Of a stretch of DNA of 64,000 bases, positions 36,968 through 46,899 are shown in pieces (within the stretch, counting starts at the first letter, position 1; each line of letters begins with the position of its first letter). The stretch comes from Bacteroidales bacterium. GTDB taxonomy: Bacteria; Bacteroidota; Bacteroidia; Bacteroidales; Marinilabiliaceae. The DNA is taken from positions 186,001 to 250,000 of the forward strand of contig QKJP01000036.1 of the NCBI GenBank assembly GCA_003249255.1, read 5' to 3'. The position numbers and the translations under genes are program-made. Under the pieces are notes generated by a model that saw nothing but the letters and a program-made list of their open reading frames with translations, was not told the origin of the DNA and did no database searches.

Positions 36968-37372
36968 ATGACACAGTTTGAAAGTCCGATCAAGAAGTCT
37001 TCATCTTCCGCAGAAAAAATTTTTAGTTTCTTATCTGATTTCGATCACTTTGGAGAATTAATCCCAAAGGATAAAGTTAAAGATTGGCAGTCTAATGGTG
37101 AAACCTGTCGTTTTACCGTTGATCCAATTGGTGAAATAGGGTTGAGAATTGTCGAAAAGGAAGAGTCCAAGACAGTTAAATATACGGCTGATGGAAAAAC
37201 TCCATTCAATTTCTTTCTATGGGTTCAGCTTAAAGAGGTTGCTGAAACTGATACGCGCATTAAACTAACGATCAAAGCGGATATGAATCCTATGATTAAA
37301 ATGGTTGCTAGTAAGCCGGTTAAGAAGTTTTTGGATATGTTGTCTGATGCCATTGCCAACCACAAGTATTAG
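36968..37372 (+). CDS. SRPBCC (START-like) family protein
   Basis: This 134-aa soluble protein has a SRPBCC/START-like pattern: an N-terminal strand (TQFESPIKKSSSSAEKIFSF), a short helix (FLSDFDHFGELIPKD), alternating strands ending in KLTIKADMNPMIKMVAS and a long C-terminal helix. Proteins of this fold bind hydrophobic ligands in a cavity. It lies directly behind pyrE, but a terminator separates them. No specific ligand can be named. Confidence 0.75.
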   Translation: MTQFESPIKKSSSSAEKIFSFLSDFDHFGELIPKDKVKDWQSNGETCRFTVDPIGEIGLRIVEKEESKTVKYTADGKTPFNFFLWVQLKEVAETDTRIKLTIKADMNPMIKMVASKPVKKFLDMLSDAIANHKY

Positions 37373-37376
37373 TCTG

Positions 37377-37437
37377 TTGAGTATCGAGATTTGAGTACTG
37401 AAAACAAGTATGTATCACGCTCGAATCTCAATACTTA
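37377..37437. repeat. Imperfect inverted repeat between convergent genes
   Basis: TTGAGTATCGAGATTTGAG is imperfectly inverted as CTCGAATCTCAATACTTAG across about 24 nt. It lies between the ends of two converging genes and could serve as a bidirectional transcription end, although no long T run follows. Confidence 0.45.
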
Positions 37438-37440
37438 GCT

Positions 37441-38196
37441 TTATTTTATAACGAATTCTACTTCTTTAAAAGCATATTCTCTTTTAATTCCGGATGTATC
37501 TTTTAGCCTAAGAAGGCCACTTTCATCTATAGATTCTATACACGCATCAAATTCTCCACTGACATCTTTAAAAAGGTGGTAACCATCTTTTCTATATAGC
37601 ATGTAGAAATAGTCGTTATTAATGATGTTCTTTTTATCATCTACTAAAAGCTGGTATCTCTTTTGAAATAATTCTAAGAACTTGTAAAGCATATCATTAA
37701 TGTTGTGTTCTTTTTTAGTGAGTTGATAAAGTGAAACTGGATTTGGGGCATCAGAGATAAAATCTTTCTGGTTAATATTTAATCCAATTCCTATTATAGA
37801 TGTAGCTATTCCATTGCCCATTAAGGTATTTTCAATTAAAACACCTGCAATTTTTTTATCATTGACATAAATGTCGTTAGGCCACTTTATGCATGAGTGT
37901 GGAGTGTGTTCCTGTAGGAAATCAATGATGGCTAACGTTACGACTTTTGAAATATAAAATTGTTTATCAGGTTCAAGGAAGGTTGGTTTTAGTAAAATGC
38001 TAAAAGTTAAATTTTGACCTTTTTTGCTTTCCCATGTGTTGTTCTGTTGACCACGGCCTGAAGTTTGATCATCGGTAATAATTACTGTGAATTCATCTAT
38101 TTCTGACTGAATCAACAATTCCTTCAATTTTTTATTTGTGGAAGGTAAGGTAGCATAACTTTGTATTTGGTATTGGGGATTCGAGTAAGTCATCAT
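37441..38196 (-). CDS. birA: Biotin--[acetyl-CoA carboxylase] ligase (no DNA-binding domain)
   Basis: This enzyme activates biotin with ATP and attaches it to carboxylase subunits (251 aa). The biotin/ATP-binding segments are TSGRGQQNNTWESKKGQNL and KWPNDIYVNDKKIAGVLIEN, as in the family. There is no N-terminal winged-helix domain, so it should not act as a repressor. It is the monofunctional class. It converges on the SRPBCC gene and diverges from rsfS. Confidence 0.93.
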   Translation of the reverse strand: MMTYSNPQYQIQSYATLPSTNKKLKELLIQSEIDEFTVIITDDQTSGRGQQNNTWESKKGQNLTFSILLKPTFLEPDKQFYISKVVTLAIIDFLQEHTPHSCIKWPNDIYVNDKKIAGVLIENTLMGNGIATSIIGIGLNINQKDFISDAPNPVSLYQLTKKEHNINDMLYKFLELFQKRYQLLVDDKKNIINNDYFYMLYRKDGYHLFKDVSGEFDACIESIDESGLLRLKDTSGIKREYAFKEVEFVIK

Positions 38197-38261
38197 TTCA
38201 GTATTTATGTAAATATGTCAGTATAATTTTCTTTATTCTTTGCGAATGACAAAAATAGCTG

Positions 38262-38291
38262 TTTACTATCTATCTAAAAGTACTATCTTTG
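38262..38291 (+). promoter_or_regulatory. Promoter of the rsfS-ftsH genes
   Basis: TATCTTTG at 38284-38291 matches the -7 consensus; TTTA at 38262-38265 lies 18 nt upstream as an imperfect -33 box. A leader of about 85 nt would precede rsfS. Confidence 0.5.
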
Positions 38292-38380
38292 AGCTATTAT
38301 GAATTTTAGGTGAGGAGTTGTCAGGCTAAAGTTTTCTTTAAAAGAGCTTTAGGTTTGTAATGAAGGTTGAATAACAATAC

Positions 38381-38752
38381 ATGAAAGAAGTGAATAATTC
38401 TGCCAAGGTGTTGGTGGATCATATAATTGAAGGAATACAAGAAAAGAAAGGCACAAAGATTGCCATTCTAGATTTGAAAGATATCGATAATACAATTTGT
38501 CAGTATTTTGTGATTTGTGAAGGGACTAGTAATACGCAAGTAGAGGCTATTGCAGATTCGGTTGCAGATTTTGTAAGAAAGAATCTTGGTGATAAGCCTG
38601 TTCACTCAGAAGGGTATAAAAATGCATTGTGGATTTTATTAGATTATTTTGATGTTGTGGTTCATGTGTTTCAAAAAAATGAGCGCTCATTTTATAATTT
38701 GGAGTCTCTTTGGGCAGATGCCAAAAGAACTGATTTAGAAGATTTATTTTAA
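38381..38752 (+). CDS. rsfS: Ribosomal silencing factor RsfS
   Basis: This 123-aa protein binds ribosomal protein L14 and blocks subunit joining when nutrients are low. Family features are DLKDIDNTICQYFVICEGTS, PVHSEGYKNALWILLDY and FDVVVHVFQKNERSFYNLES. It starts the rsfS-ftsH group, with 18 nt between it and ftsH. Neighbouring cdsA and psd make a cluster that is typical of Bacteroidota. Confidence 0.95.
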   Translation: MKEVNNSAKVLVDHIIEGIQEKKGTKIAILDLKDIDNTICQYFVICEGTSNTQVEAIADSVADFVRKNLGDKPVHSEGYKNALWILLDYFDVVVHVFQKNERSFYNLESLWADAKRTDLEDLF

Positions 38753-38770
38753 AAATTACGTACTAACAAT

Positions 38771-40792
38771 ATGGCAAAAGAAAAACCAATGAATCAAGGG
38801 GGAGAAAAAGAAAAGCCGAAGTATCCAAAGTTTAATTTGTATTGGGCTTACGGATTAATTGCTCTGGCCTTGATTGTTTTAAGTAACCTTGATTTTGGTC
38901 AAGGACCGCATAGAATTACATACAGTGAATTTGAGCAAAAAATTTTAGCGAGTGGCGATATTAAAGAAATTCTTGTAATCAGGAATGAAGGTGTGGCTGA
39001 AGTTACCATTGTTGAAGAAAAATTAGACAAGTACAAAGACTTGTTTAACAATACATTTGGCGCCACTGGTCCTTCTGCTTTAGGGCCTCATTTTCAGTTT
39101 TCAATTCCATCTATTGATAAATTAGAGGAAGCTCGGAAAGCAACTGAAGAAAAGCTAGGACAACCAATTCCAATTGATTTTGAATCACGCACAAATTTCA
39201 TGGGTGAATTCTTTCAATTTATGTGGCCATTATTGTTGTTGCTTATTATTTGGGTTTTCATATTCCGTCGTATGGGAGGTGGTGCCTCTGCCGGAGGTGG
39301 TGCCGGAAATATCTTCAATGTAGGAAAGTCCAGAGCTAAAATGTTTGATAAAGAGGATGCTATAAATGTTAATTTCAAGGATGTGGCTGGTTTGGCCGAA
39401 GCAAAAACTGAATTGGAAGAGATTGTAGAATTCCTTAGAAAACCGGAAAAATACACAGAGTTAGGTGGTAAAATTCCTAAAGGAGCTTTATTGGTAGGCC
39501 CTCCGGGAACAGGTAAGACTTTATTGGCGAAAGCTGTTGCAGGGGAAGCCAATGTGCCATTCTTTTCAATGTCGGGTTCTGATTTTGTTGAAATGTTTGT
39601 GGGTGTTGGAGCTAGTCGTGTAAGAGATTTATTTAAGAAAGCAAAAGAGAAATCTCCATGTATTGTCTTTATTGATGAAATTGATGCCATTGGTCGTGCT
39701 CGTGGAAAGAATCCTAACATGGGATCAAATGATGAGCGTGAAAATACTTTAAATCAGTTGTTAACTGAAATGGATGGTTTTGGAACCAATAGTGGAGTAA
39801 TCATATTAGCTGCAACAAACCGTGCTGATATTTTAGATAGAGCTTTAATGCGTGCCGGCCGTTTTGACCGTCAGATTCAGGTAGAACTACCTGACTTGAA
39901 AGAGCGCAAAGCAATTTTTGAAGTACACTTACGTCCCTTAAAGTTAAGTGGTGATGTTGAAAGCAAGTTTTTAGCTAAACAAACACCGGGATTTTCGGGT
40001 GCAGATATTGCAAACATGTGTAACGAAGCTGCCTTAATTGCTGCCCGCAACGATAAGAAAATTGTAGAGAAAGAAGATTTCTTAAATGCAGTAGACCGTA
40101 TAGTAGGTGGACTTGAGAAAAAGAATAAAATTATTTCTCAGGATGAACGTAAGGCTGTTGCTTATCATGAAGCAGGTCATGCCACCATCAGTTGGTTATT
40201 AGAGCATGCCCACCCCTTGGTGAAAGTTACTATTGTTCCGCGAGGCAAAGCTCTAGGTGCTGCGTGGTACTTACCTGAAGAGCGCCAATTGACCACAACT
40301 GAGCAGATTTTGGATGAAATGTGTTCTGCATTAGGAGGTCGAGCAGCTGAGGATATTACCTTTGGAAGAATTAGTACCGGAGCACTTAATGATTTAGAAA
40401 AAGTGACTAAACAAGCTTATGCGATGGTTTCTTATTACGGCATGAGTGAGAAAGTCGGCAATATTAGTTTCTTTGATTCAAGTGGGCAATCTGATTATTC
40501 ATTTTCCAAACCATACAGTGAGAAAACAGCAGAGACCATTGATGAGGAAGTAAAGAAAATGGTGGATGAGCAATATGAGAGAGCCAAGCAGATTTTAATT
40601 GATAATCAGGAAAAGCATTCTAAATTAGCCGAGTTCTTATTAGAGCGCGAAGTGATTTTCAGTGAAGATTTGGAAGTGCTTTTTGGAAAACGTAAATTAT
40701 CTGCTCATGTGATTGAAGAAGAGGACGAAGATGCATTTGAAGAATTAAAAGAGGATAAAGAAGTAGATACTCAAGCAGAAATAAAAGAATAA
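38771..40792 (+). CDS. ftsH: ATP-dependent zinc metalloprotease FtsH
   Basis: This membrane-anchored AAA+ protease degrades misfolded membrane proteins and regulators (673 aa). It has two membrane helices (about 28-44 and 150-167) around an outer domain. The AAA module shows Walker A GPPGTGKT (about 244-251), Walker [14 protein letters not shown] and the [11 protein letters not shown] segment. The protease part has the zinc site HEAGH starting at His466 and the third-ligand region [12 protein letters not shown]. The C-terminal tail is acidic. It is translationally close to rsfS, and a terminator follows. Confidence 0.98.
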   Translation: MAKEKPMNQGGEKEKPKYPKFNLYWAYGLIALALIVLSNLDFGQGPHRITYSEFEQKILASGDIKEILVIRNEGVAEVTIVEEKLDKYKDLFNNTFGATGPSALGPHFQFSIPSIDKLEEARKATEEKLGQPIPIDFESRTNFMGEFFQFMWPLLLLLIIWVFIFRRMGGGASAGGGAGNIFNVGKSRAKMFDKEDAINVNFKDVAGLAEAKTELEEIVEFLRKPEKYTELGGKIPKGALLVGPPGTGKTLLAKAVAGEANVPFFSMSGSDFVEMFVGVGASRVRDLFKKAKEKSPCIVFIDEIDAIGRARGKNPNMGSNDERENTLNQLLTEMDGFGTNSGVIILAATNRADILDRALMRAGRFDRQIQVELPDLKERKAIFEVHLRPLKLSGDVESKFLAKQTPGFSGADIANMCNEAALIAARNDKKIVEKEDFLNAVDRIVGGLEKKNKIISQDERKAVAYHEAGHATISWLLEHAHPLVKVTIVPRGKALGAAWYLPEERQLTTTEQILDEMCSALGGRAAEDITFGRISTGALNDLEKVTKQAYAMVSYYGMSEKVGNISFFDSSGQSDYSFSKPYSEKTAETIDEEVKKMVDEQYERAKQILIDNQEKHSKLAEFLLEREVIFSEDLEVLFGKRKLSAHVIEEEDEDAFEELKEDKEVDTQAEIKE

Positions 40793-40811
40793 ATGTAAGA
40801 TCATATCATTT

Positions 40812-40857
40812 AAATGGACTTGTAGCAGCTTTAATGTTATAAGTCCATTTTTTTTTG
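40812..40857 (+). terminator. Terminator after ftsH
   Basis: AAATGGACTT pairs with AAGTCCATTT across about 19 nt, followed by a run of T. Confidence 0.75.
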
Positions 40858-40887
40858 TCAGCTTATTAATTAGATTTCAATAGCTGG

Positions 40888-40918
40888 TTTTTAAAATTCA
40901 TTGGAAAGATTAACTTTG
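40888..40918 (+). promoter_or_regulatory. Promoter of cdsA-psd
   Basis: TAACTTTG at 40911-40918 matches the -7 box; TTTT at 40888-40891, 19 nt upstream, is an imperfect -33 box. The leader to the cdsA ATG at 40935 would be about 12 nt. Confidence 0.5.
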
Positions 40919-40934
40919 TTTTGCTTAAAATTAA

Positions 40935-41747
40935 ATGATGACAAACTTCCTGCAACGAACTTTAACGGGAATATTATTTGTTCTTGTTGTGATTGGATCT
41001 ATTTTGGTTCATGCTTATGCTTTTTTTGCTGTAACAGTATTAATATCTGTTATTGCAATTAATGAGTTTACTCAGTTGTTGGCTAAAAAATACGGGAAAA
41101 TCAATCAGGTAATGGCAATTGTGATTGGCGTATCCATTCAGCTTATTGCCTTTTTAGTTGCAAATGGTTTTGTTCGACAGCAGTATTTCTTGTTAATCCT
41201 GCCGCTTATTTGGATTCCATTTGTGGTGGAGTTATTTGAAGGTGGTGAACATCCTTTTCGACGTATTGCATTAACCCTTTTAGGGCCTATTTATACGGCT
41301 GTTCCTTTGGCACTTTTATACCATTTGGGTTTTGTGTTTGGAACCTATGAACCGCTCACTATCATTGGTTTTTTTGTGCTTGTATGGAGTAACGATACAG
41401 GAGCCTATTTAGTTGGAGTCTCCATGGGAAAGCATAAATTATATGAAAGAATTTCACCAAAAAAGACTTGGGAAGGTTTTATTGGTGGAATTTTGTTTAC
41501 TTTTGTCGCCGCATTTTTTATTCATCAGTATACAGGATTAGGATCTTTGGCATTATGGATGGTTGCCGGATTAATCGTTGGATTATTTGGAACAACGGGT
41601 GATTTGATTGAATCGATGTTGAAAAGAAATGTTGATATTAAAGATTCAGGGAATATTTTACCTGGACATGGTGGAGTGTTAGACCGTTTTGATGCGGTAT
41701 TATTTGCTGCACCTTTAATTTTTACATTGTTTATTTTATTTAGCTAA
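40935..41747 (+). CDS. cdsA: Phosphatidate cytidylyltransferase
   Basis: This integral membrane enzyme makes CDP-diacylglycerol from phosphatidate and CTP (270 aa, about eight helices). The family signature is visible near the C-terminus: ISPKKTWEGFIGGILFTF and then GDLIESMLKRNVDIKDSG with PGHGGVLDRFDA, which contains the metal-binding Asp residues. psd follows 17 nt later, so the two genes probably form an operon that makes phospholipid precursors. Confidence 0.96.
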   Translation: MMTNFLQRTLTGILFVLVVIGSILVHAYAFFAVTVLISVIAINEFTQLLAKKYGKINQVMAIVIGVSIQLIAFLVANGFVRQQYFLLILPLIWIPFVVELFEGGEHPFRRIALTLLGPIYTAVPLALLYHLGFVFGTYEPLTIIGFFVLVWSNDTGAYLVGVSMGKHKLYERISPKKTWEGFIGGILFTFVAAFFIHQYTGLGSLALWMVAGLIVGLFGTTGDLIESMLKRNVDIKDSGNILPGHGGVLDRFDAVLFAAPLIFTLFILFS

Positions 41748-41764
41748 TATAGAATTTATACCCT

Positions 41765-42418
41765 ATGACAATTCACAAAGAAGGTTACTCAACTCTAGCT
41801 GTAACGTTTTTAGTTTTAGCCGCAGTAAATGCAGGAATATATTTTTTGGCAGGGATTGAAGCTGCTAAATATTCAGCAATTATTTCGTTTGGAGTCTATG
41901 CGCTTATTTTGAATTTTTTTCGCAATCCTAATCGAGAAGCCTATATTGCAGATGGTGCTATAATTGCTCCTGCTGATGGTAAGGTTGTGGTTATCGAAGA
42001 GGTTGATGAGCCTGAATACTTAAAGACTAAATGTTTACAAGTTTCCATTTTTATGAATGTTTTTAATGTGCATATTAATTGGTTTCCGGTTAAGGGATTG
42101 ACTAAATATTTCAGACATCACAATGGTGATTTTATGGCAGCTTATTTACCAAAATCAAGTACTGAAAATGAACGTACTACTGTAGTTGTTGAAACAGATG
42201 GTGGGAAAGAGATTTTGGTTAGACAGGTTGCGGGTGCTATGGCAAGGAGAATTGTTTGTTATGCCAAAGAGAGTGAAAAAATCAGCCAAGGAGATCAAAT
42301 GGGCTTCATCAAATTTGGTAGCAGGGTAGACCTATATTTACCTCTTGGGACTAAAATAGATGTTAAACTTGACCAGAAAGTGAGAGGTCGTCAGACCGTT
42401 TTAGGCTGGGTTAAATAA
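41765..42418 (+). CDS. psd: Phosphatidylserine decarboxylase proenzyme
   Basis: This enzyme makes phosphatidylethanolamine from phosphatidylserine (217 aa, short type). It is a self-cleaving pyruvoyl enzyme: the Gly185-Ser186 bond in IKFGSRVDLYLP is the expected cleavage site, giving a small alpha chain with the pyruvoyl group. IIAPADGKVVVIEEV and MNVFNVHINWFPVKG are family segments. One membrane helix pair is at the N-terminus (about 11-50). pssA is not adjacent. Confidence 0.95.
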   Translation: MTIHKEGYSTLAVTFLVLAAVNAGIYFLAGIEAAKYSAIISFGVYALILNFFRNPNREAYIADGAIIAPADGKVVVIEEVDEPEYLKTKCLQVSIFMNVFNVHINWFPVKGLTKYFRHHNGDFMAAYLPKSSTENERTTVVVETDGGKEILVRQVAGAMARRIVCYAKESEKISQGDQMGFIKFGSRVDLYLPLGTKIDVKLDQKVRGRQTVLGWVK

Positions 42419-42591
42419 TGAATAATATTTTTTGAATAGAATGCTGTTCTATTTTAAGCAGCTTTTTTTATGTTTTTGAGAAAAAGTAGACTTGAGATGA
42501 AATTATTTACGCTTGGTAGTGTAAAAGTTAAATAGTTTAGTATCTTGGGTTGCAGTTTTATAACTAGTTATTAATTTACAAATTATCACCT

Positions 42592-42810
42592 ATGAAAAAG
42601 TTATTATTTGTTTTGGCAGTCGCAGGATTTGCATGTTCATGTCAAACTCAGCCAAGCGACAAAAAAGCAGAAGCAGAAATGAAAGAAACTGTTATGGAAG
42701 AGGCTCCTGCAATGGTGGAAGAGGTTGCTCCTGATTCTACAGCTATGGAAGAAGATTCTCTTGCTGTGGATGCTCCAGAATCTGAAGAAGTGGTAGAAGT
42801 AGCTGAATAG
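42592..42810 (+). CDS. Small acidic lipoprotein
   Basis: This 72-aa predicted lipoprotein has signal MKKLLFVLAVAGFACSC, with Cys at 15 and 17 as lipid candidates. The mature part is very acidic and of low complexity, rich in E, A, V, M and P. I do not recognise a family. A spacer or a cell-surface coat role would be a guess. It stands alone between psd and the transporter gene and has its own terminator. Confidence 0.7.
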   Translation: MKKLLFVLAVAGFACSCQTQPSDKKAEAEMKETVMEEAPAMVEEVAPDSTAMEEDSLAVDAPESEEVVEVAE

Positions 42811-42852
42811 TTTTTTCTGTTTCAACTTAGAGAGTTTAAAAAAATGTACTTA

Positions 42853-42887
42853 AATGGTGGGATCTTATGGTTCCACCATTTTTTTTG
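42853..42887 (+). terminator. Terminator after the acidic lipoprotein gene
   Basis: AATGGTGG pairs with CCACCATT and is followed by about eight T residues. Confidence 0.8.
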
Positions 42888-42916
42888 GGTAATTGTAAAT
42901 GAATAATAGGACTGGG

Positions 42917-42948
42917 TTTGTGGAGCAAAGAGAAAAATAGTAGGTTTG
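42917..42948 (+). promoter_or_regulatory. Promoter of the SLC12-like transporter operon
   Basis: TTTG at 42917-42920 and TAGGTTTG at 42941-42948 are 20 nt apart, a near-perfect Bacteroidota promoter. The leader would be about 20 nt. Confidence 0.7.
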
Positions 42949-42974
42949 TTTTCGGGAATTCTTGATCTTAATTT

Positions 42975-45206
42975 ATGTTTATGCAAAAAAATCAAGCAAC
43001 TTCACCAAATACCGGGTTTGGTTCATTGGCTGTTTTTATGACTGCCATATCTACAATTTTAGGAGCTATACTTTTTCTTCGATTTGGTTATGCAGTTGCT
43101 CACGTTGGATTAGGCGGGCTATTGGCTATCATCCTAATTGGTCATGTTGTAACCATTCCTACGGCATTAGCAGTGGCAGAGATTGCTACTAATCAGAGGG
43201 TGCAAGGCGGAGGTGCATATTTTATCATATCTCGTTCTTTTGGTTTGAATATTGGGGGTGCCATCGGTCTGGCTCTATACTTGTCGCAAGCCATAAGTGT
43301 AGCCTTTTACGTCATTGCCTTTGGAGAAGCCTTTGATCCATTAATACCACTCATTCCATGGGATATTGATCCGGCTGTATTCAAAAAGATTGTAGTGATT
43401 AGCTTAATGGCAATATTGTCTATTATTGCAATTTTGAAAGGCGCTAATATCGGAATGAAAGCATTGTATGGAGTAGTTGCGTTATTGTTCGTTTCAATAA
43501 TCTTTTTTCTTTTGGGTAACCCAACCAATGAAACTGTTACTTTAGAATTTAATTCTACAATAGAAGGAGGACAGAGTTTCTTTTATGTTTTTACAATTAT
43601 TTTCCCGGCTTTTACCGGAATTGCTGCCGGTCTTGGACTTTCTGGTGATTTAAAAGAACCTAAAATAAGTATTCCAAGGGGTACTTTATTAGCAACTTTG
43701 GCAGGAATGGTAATTTATGTTTTAGTAGCTGTAAAATTGGCTACCTCTGCCACGCTGGATGAAATGGCCAGTGATATGTTAATCATGTCAAAAATAGCAA
43801 TTTGGGGACCAATCATTCCAATTGGATTAGCTGCAGCAACTTTATCGTCAGCAATAGGATCGTTGCTTGTTGCGCCCAGAACACTGCAAGCCATTGGTTA
43901 TGATTCCATTTTGCCCTTTAATAACTTTAATACCTGGATTGCAAAGGGAAGAAGTAAAGATAATGATCCCGTTAATGGAAGTATATTAACCATCTGTATT
44001 GCCTTTTTCTTTATTGCAATTGGTGATATTGAATCCGTTGCCCAAATTATTTCGATGTTTTTTATGGTGACTTATGGTGCCATTTGTTTAATTTCATTTT
44101 TAGAGCATTTTGCAGCTGATCCTTCTTATCGTCCGACTTTTAAATATAACCGTTGGTATTTTTCTTTATTAGGTGCGATCTTAAGTTTTTGGTTGATGTT
44201 TCAAATGAATTGGGGTTATGCCATGTTATCTGTTGTTATTATGGCAATTACCTATCATTTGATTACCATAGCTCGACCGGAGAAACAAGGACTAGAAAAA
44301 CTGTTTAAGGGTGTTGTCTTTCAGTTGAGCCGTGAGATCCAGATTTTTGTACAGCGTGCCAATAAGGAGGATGGTAATGCTAATTGGCGGCCATTTTCAA
44401 TCTGTGTTTCTGAAGATTCCTTTAAGCGACAATCTGCTTTTGATTTGTTAAGATGGATTTCCTATAAACATGGTTTTGGTACTTACATTCATTTTTTAAA
44501 AGGGTTTCTCAACAAGAAGTCTCACAATGAATCTCAAGTAATACTAGACCGTTTAATCAATCAGGCAAAGGGTAGTAATAGTCGAATTTATCTTGATACC
44601 ATTATTAGTCCGTCATATACGTCGGCCATCGCTCAAGTGATTCAGTTAAGTGGATTTAGTGGGAAAGGGAACAATTTAATTCTTTTCGAATTTGAGCGCA
44701 CTAATCCCGAAGCTTTAAAACATGCCTTGGATAATTTTTCTTTATTTGAAGCGACTTCTTTTGATGTTTGTATTTTAAATTCATCCTACAAAGGTTTTGG
44801 CTACAAGCGCGAAATCCATGTTTGGATTGGAGAAAAAGATTTTAGAAATGCCAATTTGATGATTTTATTGGCTTACATTATTTCCGGTCATCCGGAGTGG
44901 AAAAATGGTGTTATTAAAATCTTTGCATTATTTCCGGAGAATCAAATCGAGAATCGACGGGAACGTTTAATTCAATTAATTAAAGAAGGCCGTTTACCAA
45001 TTTCGCAAAGCAACATTACATTTATTCCTTATTCTCAAGAGCAAACAGACCGATCGGTGATCATTCAAAATAGCATTGATGCTGATTTAACGATAATAGG
45101 ATTTAATCCGAAGCAAATCGAGCAAGGTGAAAATAGTTTTGTGGATTACGGTGATATGGCAAATGTTTTATTTGTGAACACCTTTAATAAAAAAGCGATA
45201 GAATAA
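42975..45206 (+). CDS. SLC12-like / APC-superfamily cation-chloride or amino-acid transporter
   Basis: This 743-aa protein has about 12 membrane helices followed by a soluble domain of about 280 residues. The start GFGSLAVFMTAISTILGAIL and IFPAFTGIAAGLGLSGDLKE are typical of the SLC12 (Na-K-Cl cotransporter) branch of the APC superfamily. The C-terminal half resembles the cytosolic tail of SLC12 proteins (KNGVIKIFALFPE, ADLTIIGFNP). The transported ion or amino acid cannot be told by eye. Two in-frame ATGs exist two codons apart; I use the first. It is followed 10 nt later by a GT39-like gene. Confidence 0.82.
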   Translation: MFMQKNQATSPNTGFGSLAVFMTAISTILGAILFLRFGYAVAHVGLGGLLAIILIGHVVTIPTALAVAEIATNQRVQGGGAYFIISRSFGLNIGGAIGLALYLSQAISVAFYVIAFGEAFDPLIPLIPWDIDPAVFKKIVVISLMAILSIIAILKGANIGMKALYGVVALLFVSIIFFLLGNPTNETVTLEFNSTIEGGQSFFYVFTIIFPAFTGIAAGLGLSGDLKEPKISIPRGTLLATLAGMVIYVLVAVKLATSATLDEMASDMLIMSKIAIWGPIIPIGLAAATLSSAIGSLLVAPRTLQAIGYDSILPFNNFNTWIAKGRSKDNDPVNGSILTICIAFFFIAIGDIESVAQIISMFFMVTYGAICLISFLEHFAADPSYRPTFKYNRWYFSLLGAILSFWLMFQMNWGYAMLSVVIMAITYHLITIARPEKQGLEKLFKGVVFQLSREIQIFVQRANKEDGNANWRPFSICVSEDSFKRQSAFDLLRWISYKHGFGTYIHFLKGFLNKKSHNESQVILDRLINQAKGSNSRIYLDTIISPSYTSAIAQVIQLSGFSGKGNNLILFEFERTNPEALKHALDNFSLFEATSFDVCILNSSYKGFGYKREIHVWIGEKDFRNANLMILLAYIISGHPEWKNGVIKIFALFPENQIENRRERLIQLIKEGRLPISQSNITFIPYSQEQTDRSVIIQNSIDADLTIIGFNPKQIEQGENSFVDYGDMANVLFVNTFNKKAIE

Positions 45207-45216
45207 AAGATAAGTT

Positions 45217-46875
45217 ATGACTAAAAAGCCTGTGCAAGACAGCCCGAAAAGTGTATTTGTAGCTGTAGATTCGTTTTTCACAAAACATCAGAAAATGTTT
45301 TTTTGGATTTCAATAGGATTATTTACCCTAACATCTCTATTATTGTTTAACGTGAGAGTGAGCGAAGGCGGGGATGATAGCACCTATATCATTCGAGCAT
45401 TAAACTTATGGAATAAAGGAACTTATCCTACCTATCAGGGGCCTGTGTATCCTATGGTTCTTTCATTAATTGCCGGAATTGGAGGATTAAAGCTTGGCTT
45501 ACTTAAAGTTACATCATTGGTGTTTTTAGTAGGATTTTTAGTTTTGTTTTACCGCAGTTTTAAAAATAGAATATCCAACACGACTCTTTTCTTGACCTTG
45601 TTGCTTTTTAGCGTCAATAGTTTTGTGGCCTATTTTTCGTCTCAAACCTATTCTGAAGCGCTGTTTATGTTATTACAAATACCAGTTTTCTTATTGCTGT
45701 TTAATTACAGTGATCGACAAACTACTGAGGTTGATTATAAACAGTTAATAATAATTAGCTTATTTATAGTTCTTGGTTTTTTTACTCGTACTGTAGGTCT
45801 AGGAGCTTTAATTGCTGTTGTTATCTATTTCTTAGTTCAGAAACAATACAAGGAACTGGTTATGGTAGTTGTATCTTTTTTAGTCATAACTGCATTGTTT
45901 CTCTTTTTAAAGGATGCAATTTGGGACAATGGTTTTTTTGAAAATAAGCAAGCCAATACATTAATATATGTTGATCCTTACGATTTCTCCAAAGGGAAAG
46001 AATCATTTACAGGATATTTTGGACGTTTTGTTGATAACTCCAACCTATATCTTTCCAAGCATTTGATGATTCTTACAGGTTTTCGAGATGCGTTGTCTTT
46101 AAAAACTGATGGGATTGTTACCATCTTATTATATGCGATTTTTATTTTTGGATTTATTTCTGCCTTCAAGAAGAATAAGTATTTACTGTTTGCAGGAATC
46201 TATACCGTTATCATGTTGGGGATTACTTTTATTACCTTACAAAAGTTATGGGATCAATACCGCCTTATTGTACCCTATTTTCCTTTTATGTTGCTTTTGA
46301 TCATTTATGGGTTAAAGCAAATCATTGAGAAAATTGGTAACAAAAAGGGGATTTATGTTTTACTGGGATTGTTTGCTTTTAGTTTTTTTAGTACGGCTAG
46401 TCAATCTTTAAAAACAGTTGATTTAATGACGCTTCGGAGTAATATTAATGGTAACCGTTTTGATGGTTATTCAAATGATTGGGCCAATTATCTAAAAATG
46501 GCAGAATACATTGGAAACCATCTTCCGGAAGATACTTATGTGGCATGCCGAAAGCCCAATATGTCTCGTATATATGCGAATGGTAAAGAGTTTTATGGGA
46601 TTTATCGTTTTCAAACTACCGATGCCGATAGTTTGTTAAACGGTTTAAGAGAACGCAATGTAACTCATGTATTAGTTGGCAGTTTAAGGAAGAATCCTCG
46701 TGTAAATAATGGTGAGGTTATTAATACTATTCACAGGTACATGTCTTATATCTTGCAAAAATATCCAAAAAGTTTAAGGCTTACTAAAAAGATAGGTGGT
46801 ACTGAGCCAGCACATCTTTTTGAAATTATATATCCATTAAAGCAATCTGCTAATAAAGAACCCGTAACAAATTAA
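45217..46875 (+). CDS. ArnT/GT39-like membrane glycosyltransferase
   Basis: This 552-aa protein has about 12 membrane helices and an extracytoplasmic C-terminal region. The N-terminal acidic loop EGGDDSTYIIRALNLWNKGT and TFFTRTVGLGALIAVVI-like segments fit the GT-C family (GT39/ArnT, PF13231). Such enzymes move a sugar from a polyprenyl phosphate onto an acceptor outside the cytoplasmic membrane. The donor may be made by the GT2 domain of the next gene. The genes lie 10 nt behind the transporter gene and 24 nt before the fusion gene. Confidence 0.75.
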   Translation: MTKKPVQDSPKSVFVAVDSFFTKHQKMFFWISIGLFTLTSLLLFNVRVSEGGDDSTYIIRALNLWNKGTYPTYQGPVYPMVLSLIAGIGGLKLGLLKVTSLVFLVGFLVLFYRSFKNRISNTTLFLTLLLFSVNSFVAYFSSQTYSEALFMLLQIPVFLLLFNYSDRQTTEVDYKQLIIISLFIVLGFFTRTVGLGALIAVVIYFLVQKQYKELVMVVVSFLVITALFLFLKDAIWDNGFFENKQANTLIYVDPYDFSKGKESFTGYFGRFVDNSNLYLSKHLMILTGFRDALSLKTDGIVTILLYAIFIFGFISAFKKNKYLLFAGIYTVIMLGITFITLQKLWDQYRLIVPYFPFMLLLIIYGLKQIIEKIGNKKGIYVLLGLFAFSFFSTASQSLKTVDLMTLRSNINGNRFDGYSNDWANYLKMAEYIGNHLPEDTYVACRKPNMSRIYANGKEFYGIYRFQTTDADSLLNGLRERNVTHVLVGSLRKNPRVNNGEVINTIHRYMSYILQKYPKSLRLTKKIGGTEPAHLFEIIYPLKQSANKEPVTN

Positions 46876-46899
46876 ATCAAACGCAACAGATAGTTTAAT

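Noticed and set aside
37377-37437. Riboswitch or small RNA in the gap between SRPBCC and birA
   Set aside because: Only one imperfect inverted repeat between converging genes is seen; a transcription end is the simpler explanation.
39214-39720. 168-codon frame antisense to ftsH
   Set aside because: FtsH is complete and conserved on the plus strand; the antisense frame is a by-product of its codon usage.
42962-43192. 76-codon frame overlapping the start of the SLC12-like gene
   Set aside because: The other frame continues as a 743-residue transporter; this one has no support.
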